Assembly (NCBI RefSeq): GCF_025950525.1
Contig: NZ_JAPDGS010000001.1
Location: 1 to 64,000 of the forward strand
Direction: 5' to 3'
DNA from: Stagnihabitans lacustris
GTDB taxonomy: Bacteria > Pseudomonadota > Alphaproteobacteria > Rhodobacterales > Rhodobacteraceae
Length of the DNA stretch: 64,000 bases
The notes beneath the pieces were generated by a model, which was not told where the DNA came from, made no database searches, and saw only the letters and a list, made by a program, of their open reading frames with translations. The position numbers and the translations under genes are program-made. This document shows, in pieces, positions 26,278 to 36,160 of the stretch (within the stretch, counting starts at the first letter, position 1; each line of letters starts with the position of its first letter).

Positions 26278-26307
26278 CCCGGATTACGACCGCCCGGATT
26301 ACGACCG
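26278..26307. repeat. 15-bp tandem duplication across the argJ stop codon
   Basis: CCCGGATTACGACCG occurs twice without a gap (26278-26292 and 26293-26307). On the minus strand the second unit holds the argJ stop TAA and the first repeats that stop 15 bases further on, in frame. Confidence 0.9.
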
Positions 26308-27615
26308 GTAGTCGGCGTTGATCTCGATGTAGCGGTTGGTCAGGTCGCAGGTCCAGACCTTGCGGTTCGCCCGACCCAGGCCGATGTCGACCGAGATTTG
26401 CAGCTCGGGCTGAAGCATATAGGCGGCGCCGTCCTCTTCGCGGTATTTCGGGTTCCGCCAGCCCTTTTCGGCCACGAGAATATCGCCGAACTTGATCGTC
26501 AGGCGGTCGCGGTCGGCCATGGCGCCGGATTTGCCGATGGCGGCGACGATGCGGCCCCAATTCGGGTCCTGGCCGGCGATGGCAGTTTTCACCAGGGGCG
26601 AGTTGGCGATGGCGAAGGCGATGCGGGCCGCGTCATCAGGAGAGGCCGCGCGGGTCACGTTGATCTCGACGAATTTGGTCGCGCCCTCGCCGTCGCGGAT
26701 GACCTGGTGGGCGAGGTTCAACATGACCTCGGACAGGGCCTGTTCGAAGGCCTTCAGCACGGCGCCCTTCGGCTCGGCGGCGTCAGATTGGCCGGTGGCG
26801 GCCAGAAGCAGCGTGTCAGAGGTCGAGGTGTCGCTGTCCACGGTGATCGAGTTGAAGGTCGCGTCCACATTGCGCGACAACAGCTTTTGCAGCGTCGCCT
26901 GGGGGATCTTGGCGTCGGTGAAGATATAGACCAGCATCGTCGCCATATCCGGCGCGATCATGCCCGAGCCCTTGGCGATGCCGGCGATGTGGATCGGACC
27001 GCCCTCGCCTGCGATGGTCGCAGCCGCGCCTTTGGGGAAGGTGTCGGTCGTCATCATGGCTTGGGCGGCCATGGCGATGGCGTCCTCGGTCAGGCCATCG
27101 ACCAGGGTGGGCAGGGCGGCGACGATCTTGTCATGGGGCAGGGGCTCGCCGATGACGCCGGTGGAGGACGAAAACACGCGCGAGGCGGGCAGGCCAAGCG
27201 CCTTTGCCACGCCCTCGGTGATGGCCTTGACCGAGGCTTCGCCGCGCTTGCCGGTGAAGGCGTTGGAATTGCCCGAGTTCACGATGATGGCCGCGCCGTC
27301 CTTTGACGGCAGGGCGATCTTTTGCTGGCAATCGCGCACGCAGGCTGACCGCGTGGTGGACCGCGTGAAGGTTCCGGCCATCGCCGTGCCGGGGTCCAGC
27401 TTGATCAGCATCACATCCTTGCGGTTTTGATACTTCACCCCCGCCTCGGCGGCGGCAAAGGAGGCGCCGCGCACCAGGGGCAGGTCGGGGAAGCTGGCGG
27501 GGGCCAGGGGCGAGACCGGTTTGGCCTTTTTCACCGGAGCTTCGGGCGCAGTTTTCATCGCCTTCAGCTCTTTCTTCAGGCTTTTGGCTTCGGATTTCCA
27601 GTCGGTCTTGCCCAT
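26299..27615 (-). CDS. argJ: Bifunctional ornithine acetyltransferase / N-acetylglutamate synthase
   Basis: ArgJ moves acetyl from N-acetylornithine to glutamate, closing the cyclic arginine pathway. The 438-residue precursor is cut into two chains at the conserved threonine, visible in KGSGMIAPDMATMLVYIF; VNSGNSNAFTG and DPNWGRI are also typical. A lysine-rich N-terminal stretch (about residues 1-35) is longer than in many homologues. The ATG at 27615 is preceded by GGAAAAG. It starts ten bases after the parvulin gene. Confidence 0.95.
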   Translation of the reverse strand: MGKTDWKSEAKSLKKELKAMKTAPEAPVKKAKPVSPLAPASFPDLPLVRGASFAAAEAGVKYQNRKDVMLIKLDPGTAMAGTFTRSTTRSACVRDCQQKIALPSKDGAAIIVNSGNSNAFTGKRGEASVKAITEGVAKALGLPASRVFSSSTGVIGEPLPHDKIVAALPTLVDGLTEDAIAMAAQAMMTTDTFPKGAAATIAGEGGPIHIAGIAKGSGMIAPDMATMLVYIFTDAKIPQATLQKLLSRNVDATFNSITVDSDTSTSDTLLLAATGQSDAAEPKGAVLKAFEQALSEVMLNLAHQVIRDGEGATKFVEINVTRAASPDDAARIAFAIANSPLVKTAIAGQDPNWGRIVAAIGKSGAMADRDRLTIKFGDILVAEKGWRNPKYREEDGAAYMLQPELQISVDIGLGRANRKVWTCDLTNRYIEINADYRS

Positions 27616-27625
27616 GGCTTTTCCC

Positions 27626-28468
27626 TTATTTGTCCAGCAAAGCAGTATCCTTGATCACGGCCGGGTCAATGGCCGTGATGTCGGGACGCTCCACTTTCGC
27701 CGCATCCATCTTCGTTTTTATGAAAGCGTCGATGGCGGTTTTTTGCAATTCGGCGGCGATCTGGGGTTTGACCTCTTCCAGCGCGGGGGCGGCCTTGTTG
27801 CGGGTTTCCGACACAAGGATCAGGTGCCAGCCGAAATCGGACTGGATCGGGCCGACCGGCTCGCCCACCTTGGCGGCGATCACGGCGTCTTCAAAGGGTT
27901 TGACCATGACGCCCAGGCCAAACCAGCCCAGATCACCACCATTGGCCGAGGACCCGTCCAGCGAATTGGTCTTGGCGACCTCGGCGAAATCCTTGCCGCC
28001 CTGGATTTCGACCATCAGCTGTTTGGCCTTTTCCTCGCTGTCCACAAGGATATGGGCGGCGTGATATTCGGTGGCGGGGTCGATATGGGCGTATTTCTCG
28101 TCATAGGCCTTTTGGACCGCGGCATCGCTGGCCGCGTCCTTGATGCCGGACAAAAGCGATTCATTGGCCAGGTAGTTGCGCTGCAGGGCGGCCAGAGCGC
28201 GGGTCTGGCGCGGAGACAGGGCCTCACCGGCGGATTGGCGCAGGACCTCTTGCTGGACCAGCTGATCCACCAGGCCGGTGAAAAGCTGTTCGTCGGGCAG
28301 GGCCTTATACTGCTCGGGCAGGCCTTCGCGGGTCACGATCACGTCGCCCAGGGTGATGTTCACCCCGTTCACCGTGGCCAGCACCGTATCGGCCGTGGGG
28401 GCGGTTTGGGCCGCCGACATCCCCGCGCTCAGCGCCAGCACCGCGCAAAAGCTGGAAAGTTTCAACAT
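27626..28468 (-). CDS. Periplasmic parvulin-type peptidyl-prolyl isomerase
   Basis: A 280-residue exported foldase (PrsA/SurA-like) with signal peptide MLKLSSFCAVLALSAGMSAA. An N-terminal helical chaperone section (about 30-130) precedes the parvulin domain (about 132-235), recognised by HAAHILVDSEEKAK, DGSSANGGDLGWFG and FGWHLILVSE. It assists folding of secreted proteins, and it is divergent from secA, which moves those proteins across the membrane. Confidence 0.9.
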   Translation of the reverse strand: MLKLSSFCAVLALSAGMSAAQTAPTADTVLATVNGVNITLGDVIVTREGLPEQYKALPDEQLFTGLVDQLVQQEVLRQSAGEALSPRQTRALAALQRNYLANESLLSGIKDAASDAAVQKAYDEKYAHIDPATEYHAAHILVDSEEKAKQLMVEIQGGKDFAEVAKTNSLDGSSANGGDLGWFGLGVMVKPFEDAVIAAKVGEPVGPIQSDFGWHLILVSETRNKAAPALEEVKPQIAAELQKTAIDAFIKTKMDAAKVERPDITAIDPAVIKDTALLDK

Positions 28469-28505
28469 CTCACAGGCTCCTGAAGCTTCCGCAGATCACG
28501 CGGCG

Positions 28506-28534
28506 TTGACTATGGCATGGCCAGCCCTTAAATC
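28506..28534 (+). promoter_or_regulatory. Candidate sigma-70 promoter of secA
   Basis: TTGACT (28506-28511) and TAAATC (28529-28534) are 17 bases apart, or TTAAAT at 16. This predicts a 5' leader of about 130 bases for secA. Confidence 0.5.
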
Positions 28535-28586
28535 CCGGGCGTCCTCATCACTGGGGCAATGGCCCGCTCCCGGTCCTTCTAGGGGG

Positions 28587-28629
28587 TGACAGGAGTGCGG
28601 GCAAGGCCAAGCCTCACACGATCCTGTCA
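28587..28629 (+). other. Possible stem-loop in the secA leader
   Basis: TGACAGGA (28587-28594) and TCCTGTCA (28622-28629) form a perfect 8-bp stem enclosing a smaller hairpin (AGGC-CAA-GCCT, 28604-28614). It lies 40 bases before the secA ATG, within the expected leader. Confidence 0.4.
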
Positions 28630-28669
28630 GCCGCCACAAGGCGGAATTGACCTTGGCCGGAGAGACGTG

Positions 28670-31375
28670 ATGCTGGGTTTCGGATCGCTTGCACGGAAGA
28701 TCTTTGGGACGCCGAATGACCGCGCGGTCAAGCTGGTGCGGCCTCTGGTTGCGCAGATCAACGCGCTTGAGCCGGAATTCGCGGCCCTGACCGACGAGGG
28801 CATCATCGAGAGGACCCGCGCCTTGCAAGCCAGGGTTCAGGGCGGCGAGGATCTGGAAGCCGTCCTGCCCGAGGCTTTCGCCAACTGCCGCGAGGCCGCC
28901 AAGCGCGCCCTGGGCCTGCGCGCCTTCGATGTGCAGCTGATGGGCGGCATCTTTTTGCACCGCGGCAATATCGCGGAAATGCGGACGGGTGAGGGCAAGA
29001 CCCTGGTGGCGACCTTTCCGACCTATCTGAACGCGCTGGCGGGCAAGGGCGTGCATGTGGTCACGGCCAACGACTACCTGGCCAAGCGCGATGCGGCCTG
29101 GATGGGCAAGGTCTACGGGGCTTTGGGCATGACGACCGGCGTCGTCTATCCCTATCAGCCCGAGGCCGAGAAGATGGCCGCCTACCGCGCCGACATCACC
29201 TATGCGACCAACAACGAATTGGGCTTTGACTATCTGCGCGACAATATGAAGGGCTCGGTCGCCGAAATGGCGCAGCGCGGGCATTTCTTTGCCGTCGTGG
29301 ACGAGGTCGACAGCATCCTGATCGACGAGGCGCGCACGCCGCTGATCATCTCGGGTCCCTCGCAGGATCGCAGCGACCTGTATCAAAAGATCGACCTGCT
29401 GATCCCCGAATTGCAGGCCGACCATTACAAGCTGGATGAAAAGACCCGGCAAGTGACCTTTACCGAAGATGGCAACGAATTCATCGAACAGCGCCTGCAG
29501 GCAGCGGGGCTCTTGCCCGAGGGCCAGTCGCTGTATGACCCGGAATCGACGACCATCGTTCACCATGTCACGCAGGCCCTGCGCGCCCACAAGCTTTACG
29601 CCAAGGACCAGCAATACATCGTCAAGGATGGCGAAGTGATGCTGATCGACGAATTCACCGGCCGCATGATGCGCGGCCGCCGCTTGTCCGAAGGCCTGCA
29701 CCAGGCCATTGAGGCCAAAGAGCGCGTCAAGGTCCAGCCCGAGAATGTCACCTTGGCAAGCGTGACATTCCAGAACTACTTCCGGCTTTACGGGCGCCTG
29801 TCGGGCATGACCGGCACGGCTTCGACCGAGGCCGAAGAGTTCATGGAAATCTACAAGCTGGGCGTGATCGAGGTTCCGACGAACCGCCCGATCTCACGCA
29901 AGGATGACCATGATCAGGTCTATCGCACCGCCAAGGAGAAATATGCCGGCGTGGTGAAAACCATCGCCGAGGCCCATGCCAAGGGTCAGCCGATCCTGGT
30001 TGGCACGACCTCGATTGAAAAGTCGGAAATCCTGTCGGGCCTGCTGCAAGAGGCCGGGATCAAGCACAGCGTCCTGAACGCCCGCCAGCATGAACAAGAG
30101 GCCAAGATCGTCGCCGATGCCGGTAAATTCGGCGCCGTGACGATTGCGACCAACATGGCAGGCCGCGGCACCGACATCCAGTTGGGCGGCAATGTCGACA
30201 TGAACGTGATGGAGGCGCTGGCCGCCGATCCTGCGGCCCATCCCGACGAACTGCGCGCCCGGATCGAGGCGGAACATGCCGAGGAAAAGGCCCGCGTTCT
30301 GGCCGCCGGGGGTCTGTTCGTGCTGGGCACCGAACGCCACGAAAGCCGCCGCATCGACAACCAGTTGCGCGGCCGGTCCGGTCGTCAGGGCGACCCGGGG
30401 CGGTCGTCGTTCTTCCTCTCGCTGGAAGATGACCTGATGCGGATCTTTGGGTCCGAACGTCTGGACAAGGTGCTGTCGACGCTTGGCCTGAAGGATGGCG
30501 AATCCATCGAACATCCTTGGGTCAACAAGTCGCTGGAACGCGCCCAAGCCAAGGTCGAGGGTCGCAACTTCGACATCCGCAAGCAGCTTCTGAAGTTCGA
30601 CGATGTGATGAACGACCAGCGCAAGGCGATCTTCAGCCAGCGGCTAGAGATCATGGAGGCGACCGACATCGAGGAAATCGCCCAGGACATGCGCCACCAG
30701 GTGGCCGAAGACCTGGTCGATGGCTTCTTGCCGCCGAAGTCCTATGCCGATCAGTGGGACGCCAAGGGGCTGTATGCGGCGATCATCGAAAAGATGAACA
30801 TGGACCTGCCGGTCATCGCCTGGGCCTCTGAAGAGGGCGTCGATCAGGCCGTGATGCTGGAACGCGTCATCGCCGAAAGCGACAAGATGATGGCCAAGAA
30901 AACCGAGGCCTTTGGCACCGATACGATGCGGTCGATCGAAAAGCAGCTGTTGTTGCAGACCATCGACGCCAAGTGGCGCGAACATCTGGTGACGCTGGAA
31001 CATCTGCGGTCGGTCATCGGGTTCCGCGGCTATGCGCAGCGCGACCCGCTGAACGAATACAAGACCGAGGCCTTCGCGCTGTTCGAATCCATGCTGAACT
31101 CGTTGCGGCAAGAAGTGACGCACAAGCTGGGGCTGATCCGGCCGATCACCGCCGAAGAGCAACAGGCGATGATGGCGCAGTTGGCGGCTCCGGTGGGCCA
31201 GGCGCCCGCTCCTGCGCTTGCCGAACCCGCGCCCGCGCCTGCCGAAGCGGCCCCTGCTGCGCGGCCCGGGTTTGACGCGGCGGACCCTGCGACCTGGGGC
31301 GATCCCTCGCGCAATGACCCTTGCCCCTGTGGCTCGGGCGAGAAGTTCAAGCATTGCCACGGCAAGCTGGATTAA
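28670..31375 (+). CDS. secA: Preprotein translocase ATPase SecA
   Basis: The 901-residue motor that drives unfolded proteins through SecYEG. It begins [18 protein letters not shown] and has Walker A MRTGEGKT, the DEAD-like [17 protein letters not shown], the preprotein cross-linking region, GTDIQLGGN and [10 protein letters not shown] of motor domain 2, an alanine/proline linker near 845-870, and the C-terminal zinc/SecB-binding motif [17 protein letters not shown] 28670 follows GGAGAG. It is divergent from the parvulin gene. Confidence 0.98.
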   Translation: MLGFGSLARKIFGTPNDRAVKLVRPLVAQINALEPEFAALTDEGIIERTRALQARVQGGEDLEAVLPEAFANCREAAKRALGLRAFDVQLMGGIFLHRGNIAEMRTGEGKTLVATFPTYLNALAGKGVHVVTANDYLAKRDAAWMGKVYGALGMTTGVVYPYQPEAEKMAAYRADITYATNNELGFDYLRDNMKGSVAEMAQRGHFFAVVDEVDSILIDEARTPLIISGPSQDRSDLYQKIDLLIPELQADHYKLDEKTRQVTFTEDGNEFIEQRLQAAGLLPEGQSLYDPESTTIVHHVTQALRAHKLYAKDQQYIVKDGEVMLIDEFTGRMMRGRRLSEGLHQAIEAKERVKVQPENVTLASVTFQNYFRLYGRLSGMTGTASTEAEEFMEIYKLGVIEVPTNRPISRKDDHDQVYRTAKEKYAGVVKTIAEAHAKGQPILVGTTSIEKSEILSGLLQEAGIKHSVLNARQHEQEAKIVADAGKFGAVTIATNMAGRGTDIQLGGNVDMNVMEALAADPAAHPDELRARIEAEHAEEKARVLAAGGLFVLGTERHESRRIDNQLRGRSGRQGDPGRSSFFLSLEDDLMRIFGSERLDKVLSTLGLKDGESIEHPWVNKSLERAQAKVEGRNFDIRKQLLKFDDVMNDQRKAIFSQRLEIMEATDIEEIAQDMRHQVAEDLVDGFLPPKSYADQWDAKGLYAAIIEKMNMDLPVIAWASEEGVDQAVMLERVIAESDKMMAKKTEAFGTDTMRSIEKQLLLQTIDAKWREHLVTLEHLRSVIGFRGYAQRDPLNEYKTEAFALFESMLNSLRQEVTHKLGLIRPITAEEQQAMMAQLAAPVGQAPAPALAEPAPAPAEAAPAARPGFDAADPATWGDPSRNDPCPCGSGEKFKHCHGKLD

Positions 31376-31379
31376 CCCC

Positions 31380-31418
31380 TGCGACGGCGGCGGCCACAAT
31401 ACCGCCGCCTTCGTCGCA
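31380..31418 (+). terminator. Hairpin after secA
   Basis: An 8-bp stem GGCGGCGG/CCGCCGCC (31386-31393 and 31402-31409) is extended by TGCGAC/GTCGCA (31380-31385 and 31413-31418) with a small bulge. It begins five bases after the secA stop and has no T tract, so it may act as a 3' stabiliser or weak terminator. Confidence 0.5.
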
Positions 31419-31493
31419 AGAATTCCCCAAATCGGGCCAATGCAGGCCGTGATTGCGGCCGAAGTCCTACTGATTGATTAACAGGAGACTTCG

Positions 31494-32315
31494 ATGCGCG
31501 ACATGGTGCCCGCCTGGTTTTCTGCCCTGCTGTGGCGCGGGGCCGAGGCGGCTTTCGTGGTGGCCGTGGCGGTCACTTGCGGGTCCTATGTCGAAAACTC
31601 GGCCCAGGCCCGTCAGGCCGCCTGGCAGGCCCGGATGAGCCCGAATTCCATCACCCCCCTGTCGGCCAGCCTGACCGAAGAGGCGCCGCGCAGCCAGCCG
31701 CATTACGGGCTGATGGCCGCGCCGAACTGTGCCCCGCAGTTGACCCTTGCCGCCCGGGATGGCGCGCTGATCGTTCTGACGCTGCAGGCGGCTTGTGCGG
31801 CGGATGGAAGGGTCGAGATCACCCATGCCGGCATGACCTTTGCCGCGCGGATGCCCATCGGTCGCCCCCTGCGCCTGACGCTTCCGGCGCTGGATGCCGC
31901 GGGCGAGGTTCTGGCGGTCCTGCCCGGCGGGATGCAGGCGCGGGCGGCGGTGGCCTTGCCGGACTTGCGCGCCTTGCACCGTTTTGCCGTGACGGCGCCG
32001 ACGGCTCAGGCGCTGCAGCTGCAGGGCGATCCCGAAGCCGGGGGGGCGCTGACGCTTTTGGGCGATGCCGACCTTGCGCAACCGCTGCTGGCGCAGGTCT
32101 ATACCTATCCGGCCAAGGGCGCGGCACAGGCCCGGGTCGAAGTAACCTCCTCGGCCGTGTTTTGTGGCCAGAGCCTGATCGGTCAGACCATCTCCAGCCG
32201 CTTTGGTCGGGCGGATGCGACGGCGTTGCGGGTCGATCTGCCGGAATGTGGGGCGCGACCTGTCGTCATGCACTTGAAGAATCTTGACCAAGACGTGAAA
32301 GTCGCCTCGCGGTAA
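31494..32315 (+). CDS. Unknown envelope protein, partner of the PstS-OmpA gene
   Basis: A 273-residue protein with one N-terminal hydrophobic segment (about residues 8-32, ALLWRGAEAAFVVAVAVTCGSYV), probably an inner-membrane anchor with the rest in the periplasm. Four cysteines follow the segment. I do not recognise a domain; the body is strand-rich and could be a beta-sandwich. AGGAGA precedes the ATG. The PstS-OmpA gene begins 12 bases after its stop, so the two are one transcription unit. Confidence 0.75.
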   Translation: MRDMVPAWFSALLWRGAEAAFVVAVAVTCGSYVENSAQARQAAWQARMSPNSITPLSASLTEEAPRSQPHYGLMAAPNCAPQLTLAARDGALIVLTLQAACAADGRVEITHAGMTFAARMPIGRPLRLTLPALDAAGEVLAVLPGGMQARAAVALPDLRALHRFAVTAPTAQALQLQGDPEAGGALTLLGDADLAQPLLAQVYTYPAKGAAQARVEVTSSAVFCGQSLIGQTISSRFGRADATALRVDLPECGARPVVMHLKNLDQDVKVASR

Positions 32316-32327
32316 GCGGGGTGTGGG

Positions 32328-33848
32328 ATGTTCAAGTGCTGGCGCGCGGCGGTTTTCGCCGCGCTTTCGATTCCGGGTCTCGGTTCGGCTCTGGCTTGGG
32401 CGCAGGACGTCACCCTGACCTCGCGCGATGGGGCCATTGCCGTCGAGGGCCGGTTGAACGGCTATGACGGCGAGTTCTTTCGGCTGGACACCGCCTTTGG
32501 GCCGCTGACCGTCGATGCCCAGGGCGTGACCTGCGACGGCCCGGCCTGTCCCGACCTGACCGCGCCCAAGGCCGTGATCGCCATCACCGGCAGCGCCGAC
32601 ATGGCCGCCCGCCTGCTGGCGCCCCTGTTGCAGGACTTTGCCCGGACCCAGGGCTGGACCTATGCCGCGGGCCCGCCCTTCACGCTGTCGACCGCCGCCG
32701 GCGAGACCCTGGCCGAGATCACCTTCGCGCCCGCGCCGCCCGATCAGGCCCATGCGGCGCTGATCTCGGGGGCGGCGCTGCTGGCGTTTTCTTCGCTGAC
32801 CGAACCCGATCTTGGCAGCCAATCCGTCGCGCTGGATGCCATGGTGCCGATCACCGCGGCGGACAATCCCCTGCCGCAGATCGCGACCTCGGACCTGGCG
32901 CGGGTCCTGTCGGGCGAGGTCACGAATTGGAACCAGATCGGTGGGCCGGACATGCCGCTGGTGCTGCATGGGCTGGCCGCCGAAAGCGACCTGGGCCGGG
33001 CCTTGCGGGCGCGGTTGGGCAAGGACCTGGCCGTGACCGAGGTCCATGGTTCGGCCGCCGAACTGGCCGCGGCGGTGGCGCGCGACCCCTGGGGCCTTGC
33101 TGTGACCGGCCTGTCCCAGGTGGGGACGGCGCGGCGCCTGCCCCTGACGGACAGCTGCGGTTTTCCCCTGTCGCCCGGGCGGTTGGCGGTCAAAGCGCAG
33201 GACTATCCCCTGACGCTGCCTGTGTTTTTCCTGAAACCGCGGCACCGCCTTCCCCTGGTGGCGCGCGACTTCCTGGCCTATCTTTCGACGCCCCAGGCGC
33301 AGGGCGTGATTGCCCGCAGTGGCCTGACCGACCGCAGTGTCGAGCGCTTGCCGCTGGGGGCCGATGGCGCGCGGCTGATCAGTGCGATCAAAGGGGCCGG
33401 CGAGGAAACCACGCTGGCCGATCTTCAGGCGCTGGTGGCGGCGATGGAGGGAGCGGAGCGGCTGTCGCTGACCTTTCGCTTTGATGCGGGGGGGATGACG
33501 CTGGATGCGACCAGCCGCGATGCGCTGGCGGATCTGGCGCAGATGCTGGAGGCGGGGGTGTTCAAGGGTCAGGCGCTGAGCCTGGTGGGGTTCTCGGACG
33601 GTGAGGGCAGCGCCGAGGCCAACCGCGACCTGGGCCTTGCGCGGGCCGGTGCGGTGCTTGCGGCGCTGAAGGCCTTGGTGCCGGGGATGGAAGTCGCGCA
33701 ACTGCCCGCGCTTGCCTCTTTTGGCGAGGCATTGCCGATGGCCTGTGACCGCGTCCCGGCCGGACGGAATTTGAACCGCCGGGTCGAGCTTTGGATGCGT
33801 CCGGCCTTTGCCGCGCCGCCGCCGGTCGATTCCGAGGGCGACCCCTAG
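32328..33848 (+). CDS. PstS-like binding domain fused to an OmpA C-terminal domain
   Basis: A 506-residue exported protein (signal to about residue 25). Residues about 85-345 resemble a PstS/phosphate-type periplasmic binding domain (AVIAITGSADMAARLLAPLL; VTNWNQIGG; GPDMPLVLHG; DFLAYLSTPQAQGVIARSG). Residues about 385-495 are an OmpA-type peptidoglycan-binding domain (FRFDAGGMTLDATSRDALAD; LVGFSDGEGSAEANRDLGLAR; NLNRRVELWM). The fusion would tether a solute-binding module to the wall. No pst permease or ATPase genes are nearby, so it may sense or store a ligand rather than feed an importer. A twin hairpin follows. Confidence 0.83.
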   Translation: MFKCWRAAVFAALSIPGLGSALAWAQDVTLTSRDGAIAVEGRLNGYDGEFFRLDTAFGPLTVDAQGVTCDGPACPDLTAPKAVIAITGSADMAARLLAPLLQDFARTQGWTYAAGPPFTLSTAAGETLAEITFAPAPPDQAHAALISGAALLAFSSLTEPDLGSQSVALDAMVPITAADNPLPQIATSDLARVLSGEVTNWNQIGGPDMPLVLHGLAAESDLGRALRARLGKDLAVTEVHGSAAELAAAVARDPWGLAVTGLSQVGTARRLPLTDSCGFPLSPGRLAVKAQDYPLTLPVFFLKPRHRLPLVARDFLAYLSTPQAQGVIARSGLTDRSVERLPLGADGARLISAIKGAGEETTLADLQALVAAMEGAERLSLTFRFDAGGMTLDATSRDALADLAQMLEAGVFKGQALSLVGFSDGEGSAEANRDLGLARAGAVLAALKALVPGMEVAQLPALASFGEALPMACDRVPAGRNLNRRVELWMRPAFAAPPPVDSEGDP

Positions 33849-33890
33849 GGCGACTTCCGGGCCTGTTCTGCGCGAATGGGTTCGGGGGGT

Positions 33891-33962
33891 CCTTTGGAAA
33901 ACCAAGCCCCAAGAGGGCTTGGTTTTCCAAAGGAGGGGGCCGTTTTTCTGCGAAAAACGGCC
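33891..33962. repeat. Twin perfect hairpins between the PstS-OmpA gene and radC
   Basis: Hairpin 1: CCTTTGGAAAACCAAGCCC (33891-33909) is exactly complementary to 33915-33933, a 19-bp stem with loop CAAGA. Hairpin 2: GGCCGTTTTTC (33938-33948) pairs exactly with GAAAAACGGCC (33952-33962) around TGC, an 11-bp stem. Four bases separate them. They sit in the 213-base gap between convergent genes and could end both transcripts, but the first stem is far longer than needed. Confidence 0.85.
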
Positions 33963-34061
33963 GGGGTCCGCCTTGTCCGACCCGGTTGGTGTCAGCCAAA
34001 GGGGAGATATGGACTTGGGCCGCTAGGCGCGCTTTCGGGTCTGGGGGGCAACCCTCGGGCG

Positions 34062-34835
34062 TCACAAATACCCTTCGGCGCGGAACGACAGCTCCCGGCT
34101 TTTGCCGATGATCAGGTGGTCGTGGACCACGATCCCCAGAACCTGCGCCGCATCTTGGATCTGCATCGTCATCGAGATATCGGCCTCTGATGGCGTCGGA
34201 TCGCCCGAGGGGTGGTTGTGCACCAGGATGATGGCCGAGGCATTCAGCTCCAAAGCGCGCTTCACCACTTCGCGCGGATAGACCGGCACATGGTCGACCG
34301 TGCCCTTGCCCTGTTCCTCATCCGCAATCAGCACATTCTTGCGGTCCAGGAACAGGATGCGGAACTGTTCTGTCTCGCGATGCGCCATCACCGTCTGGCA
34401 ATAGGCCAGAAGCGCATCCCACGAGGACAAAAGCGGCTTGTTCATGACCTTGGCCCGCATCAGCCGCCCGGCCGCCGCCTCGACGATCTTCAGCTCTTGC
34501 ACCACGGCCTCGCCCACGCCCTTCACCAGCATCAGCCGCTGCGGCGTGGCCGAGATCACCCGGTTGAAGTCGCCAAACACCTCGAGCAGCAGACGCGCGA
34601 GCGGTTTCACATCCTGCCGGGGGATGGCGCGAAAGAGGATCAGCTCCAGCATCTCATAGTCGGGCAGGGCGGCCGCCCCCCCCTCCATGAACCGCGCGCG
34701 CAACCTTTTGCGGTGGTCCATGATATAGGAGGGCAGCTTGCCACCCGGGCCGCCCATGGGCAGCGGAAAGGCCTCATCCTCGTCGCCATGGAGGAAAAGG
34801 CCGGCCTGATTGTCTGAGAAACCTTGATGTGCCAT
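34062..34835 (-). CDS. radC: RadC-like JAB domain protein
   Basis: A 257-residue protein with an N-terminal helix-hairpin-helix region (about 45-115; [30 protein letters not shown]) and a C-terminal JAB/MPN domain with the zinc motif [14 protein letters not shown]. Although named as a DNA repair protein, the biochemical role of RadC is unsettled. No strong ribosome site marks the start; ATG 34835 is chosen, but 34856 is also possible. Confidence 0.88.
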   Translation of the reverse strand: MAHQGFSDNQAGLFLHGDEDEAFPLPMGGPGGKLPSYIMDHRKRLRARFMEGGAAALPDYEMLELILFRAIPRQDVKPLARLLLEVFGDFNRVISATPQRLMLVKGVGEAVVQELKIVEAAAGRLMRAKVMNKPLLSSWDALLAYCQTVMAHRETEQFRILFLDRKNVLIADEEQGKGTVDHVPVYPREVVKRALELNASAIILVHNHPSGDPTPSEADISMTMQIQDAAQVLGIVVHDHLIIGKSRELSFRAEGYL

Positions 34836-34940
34836 GGCGCCAGACTGCCACGGCATGGTTGACGAAGGGTTAACAGCCGCTGGGCCCGAAACGCCAATCC
34901 CGCGACGGGTCCCAGTCAAAAGCAAGACAGGCCCCGGTCA

Positions 34941-34972
34941 AAATGAAAAGGGCCGCGACTTGCGCGGCCCCC
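34941..34972 (-). terminator. Terminator of the dnaKJ operon
   Basis: On the minus strand GGGCCGCG/CGCGGCCC with loop CAAGT is followed by TTTTCATTTT. It lies just past the dnaJ stop. Confidence 0.8.
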
Positions 34973-34975
34973 TAT

Positions 34976-36136
34976 TTACTGACCCTTCATCCCGTCCCAA
35001 AAGCCCTTGACCTTGGCAAAGAACGACGACCCTTCCGGGTTGTTCTCATCGGCCTCAAGCTTTTCGAACTCGCGCAGCAACTCTTTCTGCCGGGTCGACA
35101 GGTTGACCGGGGTTTCCACCGCCAACTCGATCAGCATGTCACCGGTTCCAGCCCCGCGCAAAGCCGGCATCCCCTTGGCCCGCAAGCGCATTTGCTTGCC
35201 TGTCTGGGTGCCCGAGGGGACCTTCACACGGGCCTTGCCGCCGTCGATCGTCGGAACCTCGACCTCGCCCCCCAGTGCCGCCGTGATCAGGCTGACCGGC
35301 ACGCGGCAATACAGGTTCACGCCGTCGCGCTGGAAGATCGGGTGATCCCGCGTCTCGATAAAGATATACAGGTCGCCCGAAGGCCCGCCCCGCATCCCCG
35401 CTTCGCCTTCGCCAGCCAGACGGATCCGCGTGCCGGTCTCGACCCCGGCCGGGATATTGACCGACAAAGAGCGTTCGCGTTCCAGCCGACCCGCGCCATG
35501 GCACGACTTGCAGGGGTTCTTGATCGTCTGGCCCGCGCCCTGGCAGGTCGGGCAGGTGCGTTCGACGGTAAAGAAACCCTGCTGCGCCCGGACCTTGCCC
35601 ATGCCCGAACAGGTCGGACAAACCACAGGTTCCGCCCCGCCCTCGGCCCCGGTGCCGCTGCAGGTGTCGCAAGCGATGGACGTCGGCACGGTGATGGTCT
35701 TTTGGACGCCCTTGAAGGCCTCTTCCAGCGTCACCCGCAGGTTGTAGCGCAGGTCCTGACCGCGTTGCGCCCGCCGCCCGCCGCCGCCGCCACGTTGCTG
35801 GCCACCCCGGCCCATGAAATCGCCAAACAGGTCCTCGAACACATCCGAGAAGGCGGAGGAGAAATCCCCGCCGCCACCGCCGAAACCCTGACCGCCCCGC
35901 GGACCGCCGCCCTCGAAGGCTGCGTGACCATAGCGGTCATAGGCGGCCTTCTTGTTCTCGTCCTTCAGCACGTCATAGGCCTCGTTCACTTCCTTGAACA
36001 AGGCTTCGGCGTCGGGATTGTCGGCGTTGCGGTCGGGATGCAGCTCTTTGGCCTTGGTGCGATAGGCCTTTTTCAGCTCTTCGGCCGAAGCGCCCTTCGC
36101 GGCGCCAAGCACTTCGTAGTAATCGCGCTTTGCCAT
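34976..36136 (-). CDS. dnaJ: Chaperone DnaJ
   Basis: A 386-residue Hsp40 that delivers substrates to DnaK and stimulates its ATPase. Domains in order: J domain (residues 1-70) with the HPD motif in KELHPDRN, a glycine/phenylalanine-rich linker (about 75-135), a zinc domain with four CxxCxGxG repeats ([32 protein letters not shown]) and C-terminal substrate-binding domains. The start at 36136 is the conserved [11 protein letters not shown]. Confidence 0.97.
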   Translation of the reverse strand: MAKRDYYEVLGAAKGASAEELKKAYRTKAKELHPDRNADNPDAEALFKEVNEAYDVLKDENKKAAYDRYGHAAFEGGGPRGGQGFGGGGGDFSSAFSDVFEDLFGDFMGRGGQQRGGGGGRRAQRGQDLRYNLRVTLEEAFKGVQKTITVPTSIACDTCSGTGAEGGAEPVVCPTCSGMGKVRAQQGFFTVERTCPTCQGAGQTIKNPCKSCHGAGRLERERSLSVNIPAGVETGTRIRLAGEGEAGMRGGPSGDLYIFIETRDHPIFQRDGVNLYCRVPVSLITAALGGEVEVPTIDGGKARVKVPSGTQTGKQMRLRAKGMPALRGAGTGDMLIELAVETPVNLSTRQKELLREFEKLEADENNPEGSSFFAKVKGFWDGMKGQ

Positions 36137-36160
36137 TTCTGACCTTTCTACAAGCGATAA

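Noticed and set aside
31467..33905. Open frame of about 810 codons antisense to the unknown/PstS-OmpA pair
   Set aside because: Composition is that of an antisense shadow, and the plus-strand genes have signal peptides, ribosome sites and recognisable domains.
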